Below, piece after piece: positions 10,401 to 25,400 of a stretch of 64,000 nt of DNA. Origin of the DNA: Gordionus sp. m RMFG-2023 (Eukaryota > Nematomorpha > Gordioida > Chordodea > Parachordodidae); contig NC_088778.1 of assembly GCF_954871325.1 (NCBI RefSeq), forward strand, positions 12,285,882-12,349,881. Direction: 5' to 3'. The notes beneath the pieces were generated by a model. The model had not been told where the DNA came from and did no database searches. It was given only the letters and a program-made list of their open reading frames with translations. How positions within the stretch are numbered: the first letter of the stretch is position 1; the number at the start of each line of letters is the position of its first letter. Position numbers and translations under genes: made by a program.

Positions 10401-13400
10401 GAAAATAACAAATTTTTTAAGAGATTTTATACAACATTTTACGATTTTTAGGTTTGACGAAATCCCATTCTGGAACTGTTCCACACAATGGCATGAATGG
10501 TATATGATTAATTCATGAGATAATAATATACCATATTCCGTCACAGGCTAATACTATGAAATCATGTTTGTTCGTAATTTTAACGTGTTTAACATCGGGA
10601 AAAGCTGTGATCATTTGTTCTTTGTCGGTCAATTCCTTTTCACCTTTGTAGTTGTGATCACCTTAAAAAAAATTTAAATACAAAACAAAAATTGATTATT
10701 TAAAAATTTTAAGATGACAAAAAAGTTAATAAAAGATTTTATATTCTACCAAAAGCCCTTGATAGATTAAGACCTTCATTTACCCTCCCATCTTCCGTAA
10801 CAACTCCTCCTGCGTTTTCTATTCGTTTACGCTCTAGCTATATAAATATTTTTTATATTAAAACGTTAATTTGATATGAGAATTATTTAAGTATTTTTAA
10901 TAATTACTATATAAAAATACGGAATTTAACGTGGCAACATTATTTAATCATAAAACAACATAATTTAATTCAGATATAATTATAATGTTAGTTACATCAT
11001 CCTCTGGTTTATGATCTAGGGACATCTCATGAGCCTTCCCTTCACAGCTTATAACACATCTTGAATCTCCTATATTAGCTACGTATAAATCATTTTTCTT
11101 AAGAAGAGCAACTACTGCTGTACATCCGGAATCATAGCCAGGCTTGTATAAATATAAATCAAAAATAAAATCATTATTTTTATTAACTTTTAATTTAAAT
11201 AAATATTATTAATCGCGATATCAAATAGATTGAGAAGAGTATAACTAATTGCCAGAAAAAAAGGATTAGTTAAAATAGATTATTAGAGAGGTAATATAAC
11301 GTAATTAACATCTTAAAACAAACGATATTTTAGATTTATGAAGCCTCGATGTTCTGTCATAACAAATAAACGAGCTGAAATTATGAGCAATATAAGATTT
11401 GCAATCTAATTTTAGGATAGTTTAAAATTTTTTTAAATATTCTTTAAAAAGTTTCTGAAATAAGTAGAGCGTTCGAATTATCAAAATCTAAGAATAGCGA
11501 GAAACAAAAAAATTTAAAGTCAATTATTCGATTTTCGTGAACAGAAAATAATTTATTATGAATAAAAAATAAATTATTAGATTTTAAATTTTTGAATATG
11601 TGATAATCTCATTCAGTTCGTTTTGGAAACCTAGTTATGATTACCAAACTAACTCGAATTTATCGTATCGTTAGATGATATAAATACTTTTCAGAGGCCT
11701 GCAGAAATTATATTTTCCGATTTCGGATCAATAAAAAATTGATTGAGGTCTAACCCAGGTTTCAAAATTGATCATTTTAAATCATATGTTTTATTATAAG
11801 TTGCAGTTATATAAAAAATTTTATTATCTAAATTATAAATTTTAATAAAGGCTTTAAATATATTTTCACCTGAATGTGTTTCATTTATTGGACTGACATC
11901 CAAAATTATGTTATTTATTTTAAATTATCATCAATAAAATGGGCTGTTAGCCCTAAAAAGGAACCTGTGTTGCTATGCTAGTCCAAATGTCAGATGAAAA
12001 ATTAATCTGACTTTTATTTTTATATATTTTTCCTTTACCAACTGTTCTTTTTCTGCAAATATATTATACATGTACAATTTAAGAGTATTGGAGCATATTG
12101 ATTTTACAGAACAATCAAAATCACTTATAAATAATCATTTGAATTAATAATTTTAAAAGGTATATTATTAATTATCAATAATTTTAATAAATTATCCTTA
12201 AAATTAATTTTTATTTGAAGAATTTGGTGCAGACTTTAAAAAAATGTCAATTTTATTATTTTTTTTACTAAAGAATGAAACCTATTATAATGATTAATAA
12301 GAGGAGATGTTGTTTTGCCTTTACATTTTATAATACTCATGCAATGATTGCAAGCAGCCTTTTCACCGTCTTTAAGGATTTGATATTGATCCCATATGAT
12401 TGCTCTCTTTTGTGAGGAAATTTTCTCATCTTCAACATCAAGCATAATTTCAACAGAAGCATTCTCCTCTAACATAATTAGGCTAGCTAACAATAATTAT
12501 TGTAGAGATGTAATATATTTTTATATACCTCTGGTTCATATAATTTTTAATATAATTTATTATGAGATTCAAAAAATAAACTTTTCGTGAGATTCAAAAA
12601 ATGTAGCAAATAAAAATTTAAATTTTCACTAGAAATTTTTGAATTTTTATAAACACAAACACATCACCTGTCAGATTGGCAGGTCAACAAGTAGAAATGA
12701 CAAATGTTAGATTTATTAAAAAATTTATTAAATAATACGAATAATTCGTTTTATTAGAATCGAATAAATGATTATTCGTATTCAGATAAAACAAATAATT
12801 TATTATTCGTATTCTTAATTATTCGATTAGATTCGAATCGAATTATTTTTGAATAGGCCTAGTAGAAAGATGAATACAAACTATCAAAAATCGGTATTTC
12901 GCAAATAGAGAACAACCGAATGATGGAGAAAAATGCCTAAGTGAAGTATTATTTACGTAGAGAATTCCGAACATTCCTCAATGGAGCGAATATCAGCAAA
13001 GCTATTTATGGGGAGAAGATTAAATACATTATTAGACAGGGTCAAACCTTCAATTACTGAAAAATTAGAAACTTCTGTAGTGAAACCTGACCAGTTAGAC
13101 AAAGGCGTACATAAATATTTTGGAGAAAAGGATTTAGTTTGGATAAAAAACCCAATTGAAAAAGGATGGCATGAAGGAAAGATAATAAGCCAACAAGCTA
13201 AATCTCTTATAACGTAGAAGAAAAAGGTAAAATCGTACGTAAACACACCGAACAACTACAACCAAATGACATTATAAAGTTAGGAGATTATAAAACAGTA
13301 GAAACAATGGAACCAAGTCAAGAAGGAATTCAACCCCGATACGATATCCAACGAGGGAACAAAAGCAAACAAAAAGATTGATAGACGATCTTAACTTGGT

Positions 13401-16400
13401 GGGAAAGAAGATGTGTTATATTTTAATATCTTATATATTTTAAAGGTTATGTTATTTAAATATTATATTATTATAACTTTCCTACATATTATTATATTAT
13501 GGAGGCCAATATAATTGCATAATATTAAAAGTTAAATTACATAATTATAAAACACTATATATAAAATAAAGATACCGATTGTTTTGACTATAAAACAAAC
13601 AACAGCACATTTCCGTCAAGATCTCAATCCACTATCCCCTCATTACAGAGAAGATGTCTCAAATTAAAGGTCTGCATATATTAAAATTTTTTAGACCCGA
13701 CCCAGATAAAGTTTATTTTTTGCCTGGCATTTTTACCTAGCTTGGCCTGTTCCAATTTTTTACTATGGTTGCCCAGCCTGGTTTAGTATTTTTTAAATAC
13801 AAGGCCTAACCCAAAATATATGTAGTTGAACACCAAACTAAATAACTATATATGATATTAGGGAATGGTTCAATTAAACACTCCACTTTATGGATTATTA
13901 TTTCTATCAAACATCAAAATTCATCAATAATCTAGCCCAATAATTTTTTTGTTCTGCCCAGCAAATATTAATTTTTTCAGACAGAACCCAGCCCAGAGCT
14001 CTATCCCAAATTTTATAAACAAGTTAGCTGAAAATTTAGATAGTCAAAGAAGCAACATTACATCAGGTAATGCTGCTTATATAATGAAATACGAAAAGTT
14101 ATTAACCACAAGTTTTAATAACAAACATTTACCATTTATGGAACTAAATCTTAGATGAAAGAGATTGAAAAATTAACTAACATTTACTTTTAGATGACTA
14201 TTTGCATTAGAACGTCTTCTAGTTAATGTTCTAAAAATTAAAAAAAGGCTAGACTGGGAAAATTTCCAATCACTTGAGATGACTGGCCAATCGAATAAAC
14301 ATGGCTATTTAATAATAATGTAAATTTTTAAAAAAAATAACCTTTTGATTAGAATTTTCCATGAAATTAGACAATAAATTCCGTCTTTCCTCTGATGCTT
14401 CTTCATCATCCCCTATCATGTCATCATCTTCCTCCTCGCCAGCATCTTCATCCTCGTCATCTTCATCAAGTTCTTGTTCATAGTCGTTTAGCTTTTCCGT
14501 CACATTTTTTGAAGAATGCTCTTGAGTTTCAGAGATTTTTGTTTTATTCTGTTTTTTCATATTGGAAGATATAAATAATGTTTAAATATAATCGCTTTTG
14601 GTTTATTTATTTATTTTATTCAAAACAAAAAAATAAGATTTTCTGTTAATCATAATATCAATGATCTGAGGAATAAGTAAGCACCATAAACTTAAATAAC
14701 TTTAATAAAAAATTATTGAAAAAAATGATTATTACTAATATTTAAATATTAACATCTAAATTCCAAAAACATTTTGAGTCAATATCATGTGTCATCTAGA
14801 AGGATTAAATATTAATTTATTAATAAAAGTTGTGTGATAATTAAAATGGATATTCATTAGTAATGAAATCTAGGCGCTTTCCTCAGTATTAATACTAATT
14901 TTATATTAAATGAAAATTTGGTATGAATGGCTAATAATATTGTAAATTTAAATGTAAGAAGGTTATAAGGCTCTAGTTGAAATTGAACTAGAAAAATGGG
15001 CTCAAAATCCAGTTAGAGCACCATTTTTGTTTAATCAAACATTATAAAAATATAAAAAATGATGGTAAAAAATAAAAAAAAATTACTTCTTTGAGAAGTT
15101 TGACATTTGGGATGATGAAACTTTAAGATTAGATATTTACTTATTTTTATGGAGAACACACTTATTTTAACTTTTATTAAGTTTAAATTGATTTAAAATA
15201 AATATTATGATGATTTTAGAGACGATAACTTATAAATAGTCTTATAGCTATTTGAGAATCTACACCATCATTTTTGAATAATTACTAATCGTCTCTTTTT
15301 CTAATACCAAGAAATGGTTAGGGTAGTTGCAGATAGAGAAAAGAGTGATTGCTAAAATGATAAGGACTATGCATAATGAAGGAAGGAAATATATCGTTGT
15401 CCATTTATTAAATTGAAATTAAGCCAACAATCTATTTTTTGATTTTGCCAGAAATAAAATGATAGTAAGGATTTCGTAATTTATGTTAAGATATTTTCAA
15501 AAGGGGCGCAGTGTTGTTAAATGCTAATAATGTAGAGCGCTACCGCTAACACTATTTGGCAAAAAAGTAGTGCACTTTTGCTAGGGCTATTTTTTATGCT
15601 ACTTTATAAATAAATATTCACTTTATTTTATTGCATATTAATAAAGAAATCATCGTTATATTACTTCCATCTAGAGGGGGGATCAGAAAGTATAAGCTTC
15701 GCCTTACTAAATAATTGCTGTAGCATTTGAGGGCAATGTGGTATTTAATTTTCTAAATTTGAGGGCAATGTGGTATTTAATTTTCTAAGCTTTTATATTA
15801 GATTAATCAACGTTATCAATATCTAATTTACCTGCGATTTCCAATAAAAAAGATCAGAACATAAATACTTTATATTACCTTCATGAGTCGAGATAATCTA
15901 CTGTTGTGTAGATGTAAGAGGATAGATCAAATATTAAAGACTTTCAATTCTTGGAAATTATCCAAAAATATTACCATTCACTTCTGTAGCAGGACACTTA
16001 GTAAATGATAAATTTTATTAAAATTATGGATAATATATTTATATATTTTCTTATGTTGAGGTTGCTTGATTTGAACGATATTGCTCTTCGCTATTTTATG
16101 CACCCAATATTAAATCCTATATTAATTTTCTTATTAAATTCAAAATATTCTGCAAATTTGGGTAATTCCATAATATCATTTTTTTAATGAAATTATGTGG
16201 TTATCATCTGTCTCGAAATTAACTTCCATGTCTATCTCTATTGGCGGCATTTTAAATAACTTGATAAATTAGATTTATAAAGCATTTTTTTTTGAAATAA
16301 TAAATTGTAATTTTAAAGTAGCTAAAATAAAAGCTTGCTACTCTACAGCTATTTTTTTAAGTAGCGCGCGATTAGCTAAGTTCCTAAAAAAATAGGGTTG

Positions 16401-19400
16401 AAAAATGTAAAATAATTTATTACGCTAAACATAAGTATTTAATGAGTTATTTAATTCTTCATGGCGTTAGAGAGCTTTAAAGGTCCAATCTCTGGATGAT
16501 TTGAGCCAAATCTTTAAAAATTTTGTTGCTAACAACTAGTTTTACAATATAATAATAATATCATTATTTAAAAAAATTAATATACAAAAATCACTGTTTT
16601 TTGGTCAAGGTGGAATAACGTACCCAACGACCTCGATGATATTAAAACTATTTGATTTATATTATAAAACGACTTTAAAAAATGGGGTTGCACAATGGAA
16701 GAATCAGTAATTCTAGGAGTCATATAAATTACCGTTTAATGTGATTAACGTTTTTAACAAAGAGAAAAAAAATAAATAATATATTTAAATTAAAAACTGA
16801 AAAAAAAACAAAATAAATAATATAAAAAAAACCTCCAAATTTTCAGTTATTTCCGACTTTATTTCAGATTTGATATTATCCACTTGGTCAATTAAATCCC
16901 CATTTTCATTTGGATGAGCATCTAGTATATCAGTAGTATTGTCGTCATGTTTGAGAATTTTTTCTACATTCTTGGCCTCCTTTACTTTCTTTCTCTTGGT
17001 ACCCCGAGGTTTTAAAATGGATTCCTCTCGTGATAATTTGCAAACCTTTTTAACGTCTTTACATTCTACAACTTTGGTTTCTATCTCTCCTTCTTTTCGC
17101 TGTTGACATCTAATAGATGTCTTTGATTCGACTTCCTGGGTTGTGTCTTCCTCTATGGGCTCTTCCTCAGAACTGGAGGTTGATGTTTCACTATTTTAAT
17201 AGATTTTATATTTGCATTTTTTTAAATCCGTTAATTATTTATACTGACGAGAAAGAAATAACATATGTAATTTTTAAGCTAAAAATTCTAAAAAATACAA
17301 ATAAAGTAAATAGGTTAGGCATACCAAAATGCCTTTGAAAAATTTGTTGTTATCTGTTATTGTGCAAACATTTTTATTTTGGATGTGATTCCCTTTAAAA
17401 AAAGCAGTTACTGCTTTGTTAAGCACATCATATGTGTGCCTAACCTGATGTCTTATACAGGCTAAAGAAGCTGAACGTCTCTCCAAATTTGTCACATCAA
17501 TTATTATTTATATAATATAATAAAATAGAAATAATTTTTATAAATTTACCAATTAAATGAAGTCCAGCAGACAGGTGTTGTGAAAATAAAAATGGGTTCT
17601 AATAAACTTTCACATAAAATATCTTTCGTTTGAGAAATATATTTTGATATTCTTGCAGATAAGATTTGTCTACCTATCCACATTAGTTGCGGAGATTGAT
17701 AAGCTCATATCATCACAGGTTTGATATGGATGATTTCCATTTATTATATATTTAGTAATCTGTGAATCTAATTTATCTTTTCTGATACCTTTAAAATTTG
17801 TAGTTCTGCCAAAAGTTAATTTTCGAGACATTTAACTAGTGTTGTTAAACGACTCGTTTTGAGCCGATTTTTAAAAACGGCGAACTCAATATTTTAGCCA
17901 GAAAAATATAGCCTAAGCCTTGAGATTTCGATAATATATGTATGGAACTTTATTCCTTCTATAAGCAAAATCTTCAGGCTTGCGTAATATTTTTCTAGGT
18001 GAAGTATTGAGTTAGCTGTTTTAAAAAATCGGCTCAAAACGAGTCGTTTAACAACACTACATTTAACACTAAGCATCTACTACCAGCCTTCTCATTGCGA
18101 AATCCAAAATATTTTCGCATGGCCTAGATATTTATACAGGTTCCTATTTATTCCTTTTGAATAATTTGAATGTCATCTATCATATGGCAAGTCAGGATCA
18201 GAATTCATATTATATTCTGTATCTGTGTGATTCATCCGTCTGATCCAATGACATATATAATACCTAGACTGACGACTCATTCATTAAAAGTGTACAACAA
18301 TGCAAATCAGCTGGAGACGTCATCTTGGTTACACTAATCTTTATTAAAATTTTAAAAGAGAGCCTAATTTATTCCTATATCTGATGCAAACTTTATTAAA
18401 GAATTACCGGATCATCGAGATAATAAGGAAGCAAATTATCAATTTAATAGTAGTATTTAACATGAGAATAATTAATATAGATATGTGTTACCAAAATGGC
18501 GGGTCCAGCTGATTTGCTTTTAACGACACTTAAAAATGCGTTTTAATGAATGAATAATCAGTCTAGATATTATATATGTCATTGGTCTGATCAATTAATA
18601 ATATGAAATATAAAAAAGGGCACTCTTATACAGAATCAGACATTTAATCAAAATTTTAAATTTAATTTATATATATTAATTAGTGTTGTTAAGGTAACTA
18701 GTTACATTTTTGCTAAAAAATAACTATAACTAGTTATATTTTAAAAATTGTAACTAGTTATATTTCTACCAATGTAACTGCCCAAAGTAACTAGTTACTT
18801 TTAAAAATATGTATGCATAAATCTAAATAAAGGAAGATAATGATTCAGATTTGAATACATTTCAATAGAAGCTATAATGTTTTCCTAAGGGCTAACCAAT
18901 TATAATATAAATGACTTCGACTACCTTCCCAGGCATCGAAGATGTTCCTGACACACATAAAACTTAGTGGCAACACAAGATGCCAATAAAATACTTTTAA
19001 ACAATGAGGATTATAGGAAAGTGTATAAGGTTGCTATACCTAAATGTCAACGTTTGTGGAATACACAAAACAAATATGTCTCAGCTGCCATATCCCATTG
19101 TAACAAGATGGGGTTCTTTTTATAAATCTTTATCTAAAATATTATCACTTATAAATGAAATGCCTTTGGATTTCGATTAATTATGTGATGAATTAGAATT
19201 GTGTAGGTGTAAATTTAAATTAATGTCTAATAAATAATTTACAATTAAAAAAATTAGATTATGCAACCAATAGCTAAAGCTATTAATATACTAGAAGGTG
19301 AAAAATATATGTATCTAGGTTATTATACCCCAACAATAATACAGATACTTATCTGTCTGGAATGGAAGGTGTTCAAGAATTAAAATATTGTCAACCTTTA

Positions 19401-22400
19401 AAAGATACTATATTAGCTAGTATTAAAAAAAGGTAACAAATTAATAATAAAATGTTATAGGTTTCATGATCTTTATGATAATGATAACATAATTGCTGCT
19501 ATTCTTCATCCACTATTTAAAACTGATTGGCCTTGGATAAGGCAAGAAAAGAATAGATCAAAAAAATGGAAATTTTAAATTTAATAAATACTTTAATACC
19601 TCACGGTGAATCTAACACAAATGGCTCATGTTCACAACAGACATCATTAAATGTAGTTGGATTTTTTGATTTTAAGCGTCAAAATATTATTGATAATGAT
19701 GAATTTATTGAAAATTTTATTAAATCCAATAACAGCACATTATCTTTATATGACGATTTTCCAAATTTAAAAATACTCTTTACTAAATATAATGTTGTTA
19801 TTACATTAAGTGCTCCTGTAGAGCGTTTATTCAGTCTAGGGAAGCTCATCTTTGGAGAGAAACGAGAGCATCTTTTAGATAAAAATTTTGAAATCCAATT
19901 GTTGTTAAAAGCAAATAAACATTTCAAGATATTTTTATTCAATAATATAAATATTCTATTATTTGATATTTTTTTCGGTTTACTTGTATATTTTTTTAAA
20001 ACAAATGATTATAATTTGTATATAATAATTTTTTTATATTAAATAAATTCGTTCAGTAAATAAATGCGTTATATGAATGATGTATAAAGTAACTTATAAT
20101 GTAACTAGTTACTTTTAAAAATAAAGGTAACTAATAACTAGTTACATATGTAAAAATGTAACTAGTTACTTTTAAAAAATAACGGTAACTAATAACTAGT
20201 GTTACATATGTAAAAATGTAACTAGTTATGTTTCAAAAGTATCTTTAACAACACTAATATTAATCTATGTATCTTTATATGAATAAGAGATCTGCAGATA
20301 CCATTTGCACAGTACTGCCTCGATTTTTTTTGGCCCAATATGTATTTTTCAACCCGACCCATAATTTTTTTAAAATATATTACATTTATTCTTAATTTTA
20401 TAGCTAATAATAGCTAAGATATATGGCCCAGCCTGGGTATTTTTTCAAAAAATCTTTTAGGCTTGAGACCAGCCCAAATATATTTAAAAAACTTGGCTTG
20501 CAGGTCTCTGATTTGAATAAAAAATAAAAACAAATATCAATTAATAAATAATCTAAATATAAAATAATTAATGATATAATATTGGATATTGTTCTTTATA
20601 AAGAAAAGAGCCTCAAATTTATGTGATAAGCTTCTCCTATCTGTAATCACTAACTGTGCTGAAGATTCTGATGTAACATATGTTGCAGGAGGTACCAAAT
20701 ACTTATGTGAAAGATTTGCCAAAGTTGGAAACCTTTGATCATTAACCCTTCAATAATTAAAAGGATTGGTCAAAGATAAAATATATATCTATTTCTTTGT
20801 TATTTAATGAAATTTAAATTCAGATGATTTTTATTTACTAGTTCTTTCTTAATAAAAACAATTAAATAAATAGACAAATAAAAATGCACAAAAATTTAGT
20901 TTCTTTTATATTCGATTATTAATATATTTTACACCTTCTATCATTAAAAAATGTAGAAAAATAACATTAAGCATTTGTATTCTATATGTGGCACCTTCAC
21001 ACTTTTTATGGATTTATTACAAGAAAGGGAAATTAGTTAAAAATAAATGATTACAAAAAATATATATAATCTGTATTGGTTAAATTTTTAAAAATATAGG
21101 CCTTATTTCAAAAGTTTAATATCAGTGCTGATCTGATACCGAGCCCTAGTGTTGCGTAATCGGCTAAAAACTACGCCTAAGCCTAATAAGGCTAGGCTAA
21201 GCCTAAAAATCGGCTAAGCCTATATAAATCTGCTAAAATTAAATTAGTCAAAATTCTGCATCGATGCTTAGTATTAATTATTATTTATTTATTTTAGTAA
21301 AATAATTTATTTTATTTATATTTAATGTAAATATTTTATTATTATCAACAAATAAACATGATATGATTTAATATTTTTTATTTATATTATTATATTTTGA
21401 AATGAAAATAAATTTTTTTATTTGATGTTATTTTAATAAAAAAAATAATATGCTGCTATATTGTAAAAATATAATATTCTTTTTAATATAATTTATTAGT
21501 GATTTTCACAATCTTCTTTATAAATACATCTTTTATTGAGGAATTATATTGTAAATTTTATTAGATAAATAAACAATCATTTAGGTGAAATCTTTTATAA
21601 TTTTTTATCATTTTTTTAAAATTATCTATTTTTTATTAAATGAGGTGGATTTTATGAAACTTTTTTGATGATTTTATATGATCTTTTTAAGGATAATATT
21701 TTAATGTGACAATTGTCATAATCGTTATTTTATAAGTTTTTTGAATTTTTTTGAAGAAAATAGGTTAAAATAAGTATTAATAACATGTGTAAATATAAAT
21801 TTAGTGAAGATGTACCAATGAAAAGTGACAATTGTCATAATCGTTATTTTTAAAGTTTTTTGAATTTTTTTGACGACAATATGTTAAAATAAGTATTAAT
21901 AACATGTTTAAATAAAAATTTAGTGAAGATGTACCATAGAAAATTGACAATTGTCATAATCGTTATTTTATAAGTTTTTTGAAGAAAATATGTTAAAATA
22001 AGTATTAATAAGTTGTTTAAATAAAAATTTGGTGAAGATGTACCATAGAAAAGTGACAATTGTCATAATCGTTATTTTATAAGTTTTTTGAATTTTTTGA
22101 AGAAAATATGTTAAAATAAGTATTGATAACATGTTTAAATAAAAATTTAGTGAAGATGTACCATAGAAAATTGACAATTGTCATAATCGTTATTTTATAA
22201 GTTTTTGAAGAAAATATGTTAAAATAAGTATTAATAAGTTGTTTAAATAAAAATTTAGTGAAGATGTACCATAGAAAAGTGACAATTGTCATAATCGTTA
22301 TTTTATAAGTTTTTGAATTTTTTGAAGAAAATATGTTAAAATAAGTATTAATAACATGTTTAAATAAAAATTTAGTGAAGATGTACCATAGAAAATTGAC

Positions 22401-25400
22401 AATTGTCATAATCGTTATTTTATAAGTTTTTGAAGAAAATATGTTAAAATAAGTATTAATAAGTTGTTTAAATAAAAATTTGGTGAAGATGTACCATAGA
22501 AAAGTGACAATTGTCATAATCGTTATTTTATAAGTTTTTTGAATTTTTTGACGAAAATATGTTAAAATAAGTATTAATAACATGTGTAAATATAAATTTA
22601 GTGAAGATGTACCAATGAAAAGTGACAATTGTCAAAATCGTTATTTTTAAAGTTTTTTGACGAAAATATGTTAAAATAAGTATTAATAACATGTGTAAAT
22701 ATAAATTTAGTGAAGATATACCAATGAAAAGTGACAATTGTCATAATTGTTATTTTTAAAGTTTTTTGACGAAAATTTGTTAAAATAAGTATTAAAAACA
22801 TTTTTAAATAAAAATTTAGTGAAGATGTACCATAGAAAAGTGACAATTGTCATAATCGTTATTTTATAAGTTTTTTGAAGTAAATATGTTAAAGTATTGA
22901 TAACATTTTTAAATAAAATTTAGTGAAGATGTACCATAGAAAATTGACATTGTCATAATGGTTATTTTTAAAGTTTCTTGACTTGACGAAAATATGTTAA
23001 AATAAGTATTAATAACATGTGTAAATATAAATTTAGTGAAGACAATGAAAAGTGACAATTGTCATAATCGTTATTTTTAAAGTTTTTTGACGAAAATATG
23101 TTAAAATAAGTATTAATAACATGTGTAAATATAAATTTAGTGAAGATGTACCAATGAAAAGTGACAATTGTCATAATCGTTATTTTTAAAGTTTTTTGAC
23201 GAAAATATGTTAAAATAAGTATTAATTACATGTGTAAATATAAATTTAGTGAAGATGTACCAATAAAAAGTGACAATTGTCATAATTGTTATTTTCAAAG
23301 TTTTTTGAATTTTTTTGACGAAAATATGTTAAAATAAGTATTAAAAACATTAAATAACAATTTAGTAAAGATGTACTATAGAAAAGTGACAATTGTCATA
23401 ATCGTTAATTTATAAGTTTTTTGAATTTTTTTGAAGAAAATATGTTAAAATAAGTATTGATAACATGTTTAAATAAAATTTAGTGAAGATGTACCATAGA
23501 AAATTGACATTGTCATAATGTTATTTTTAAAGTTTTTTGAATTTTTTTGACGAAAATATGTTAAAATAAGTATTAATAACATGTGTAAATATAAATTTAG
23601 TGAAGATGTACCAATGAAAAGTGACAATTGTCATAATAGTTATTCTTAAGGTTTTTTGAATATTTTTGAAGAAAATATTTTAAAATAAGTATTGATAACA
23701 TGTTTAAATAAAAATTTAATTAAGATGTACTCTAGATAAGCGACAATTGTCATAATCATTATTTTTAAAGTTTTTTGATTTTTGTTGACGAAAATATGTT
23801 AAAATGAGTAATAATAACATTTTTAAATAAAAATTTAGTGAAGATGTACTATAGAAAAGTGACAATTGTCATAATCGTTATTTTTAAAATTTCTTTGATG
23901 TAAATGGGTAAAAATATAGATTGTAAAATTAAATGAAACATATGGTAATAATAGATTCTTCTCCAAAAACAGGAGCAAATTGGCATTTTATTACATCCGT
24001 TCATCGGGTCAGAAATTAATATGCAAATTTATATCATAATATCTAATCATAAGTTAGAAATTATTATTTTTTTACCAATTTTCACTAGACAATCTTGTTT
24101 AAAATTTGGGTAAACTTTTTTTTCTATTTTAAAATCAATATCGATGCAAGTTAACTATTTTCGTCACAAAAAATCAAAAAACTTTGAAAATAACGATTAT
24201 GACAATTGTCGCTTATCTAGAGTACATCTTCACTAAATTTATATTTAAACATGTTATCAATACTTATATTAAAATATCTTTGTCAATAAAATTCAAAAAA
24301 CTTTAAAAATAACGATTATGACAATTGTCACTTTTCATTGGTACATCTTCACTAAATTTATATTTAGACATGTTAAATACTTATTTTAACATATTTTCGT
24401 CAAAAAAATTCAAAAAACTTTAAAAATAACGATTATGACAATTATCACTTTTCTATGGTACATCTTCACTAGATTTTTATTTAAACATGTTTTTAATATT
24501 TATTTTAACATATTTTCTTCAAAAAAATTCAAAAAACTTTAAAAATAACGTTTATGACAAATGTCACTTTTCATTGGTACATCTTCACTAAATTTATATT
24601 TACACACGTTATTAATACTTATTTTAACATATTTTCGTCAAAAAAATTCAAAAATAGCGATTATGACAATTGTCACTTTTCATTGGTACATCTTCACTAA
24701 ATTTATATTTAAACACGTTATTAATACTTATTTTAACATATTTATCGTCAAAAAAATTCAAAAATTTTAAAAATAGCGATTATGACAATTGTCACTTTTC
24801 ATTGGTACATCTTCACTAAATTTATATTTACACATGTTATTAATACTTATTTTAACATATTTATCGTCAAAAAAATTCAAAAAACTTTAAAAATAACGTT
24901 TATGACAATTGTCACTTTTCTATGGTACATCTTCACTAAATTTATATTTACACATGTTATTAATACTTATTTTAACATATTTTCGTCAAAAAAATTCAAA
25001 AAACTTTAAAAATAGCGATTATGACAATTGTCACTTTTCATATGGTACATCTTCACTAAATTTATATTTAGACATGTTATTAATACTTATTTTAACATAT
25101 TTTCGTCAAAAAACTTTAAAAATAACGATTATGACAATTATCACTTTTCTATAGTACATCTTCACTAAATTTTTATTTAAACATGTTTTTAATATTTATT
25201 TTAACATATTTTCTTCAAAAAAATTCAAAAAACTTTAAAAATAACGTTTATGACAAATGTCACTTTTCATTGGTACATCTTCACTAAATTTATATTTACA
25301 CATGTTCAGGCGCGTACGAAGTAATTTGGTCTGGGGGGGGGATAATAAATTTTTTTAAGAAATAATATTTTTAATTAAAAATACTAAGCATAAATTTATT

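Noticed and set aside
12953-13255. 100-codon minus-strand ORF over the gypsy integrase fragment
   Set aside because: It is the shadow of the plus-strand integrase reading frame, which has recognisable family motifs.
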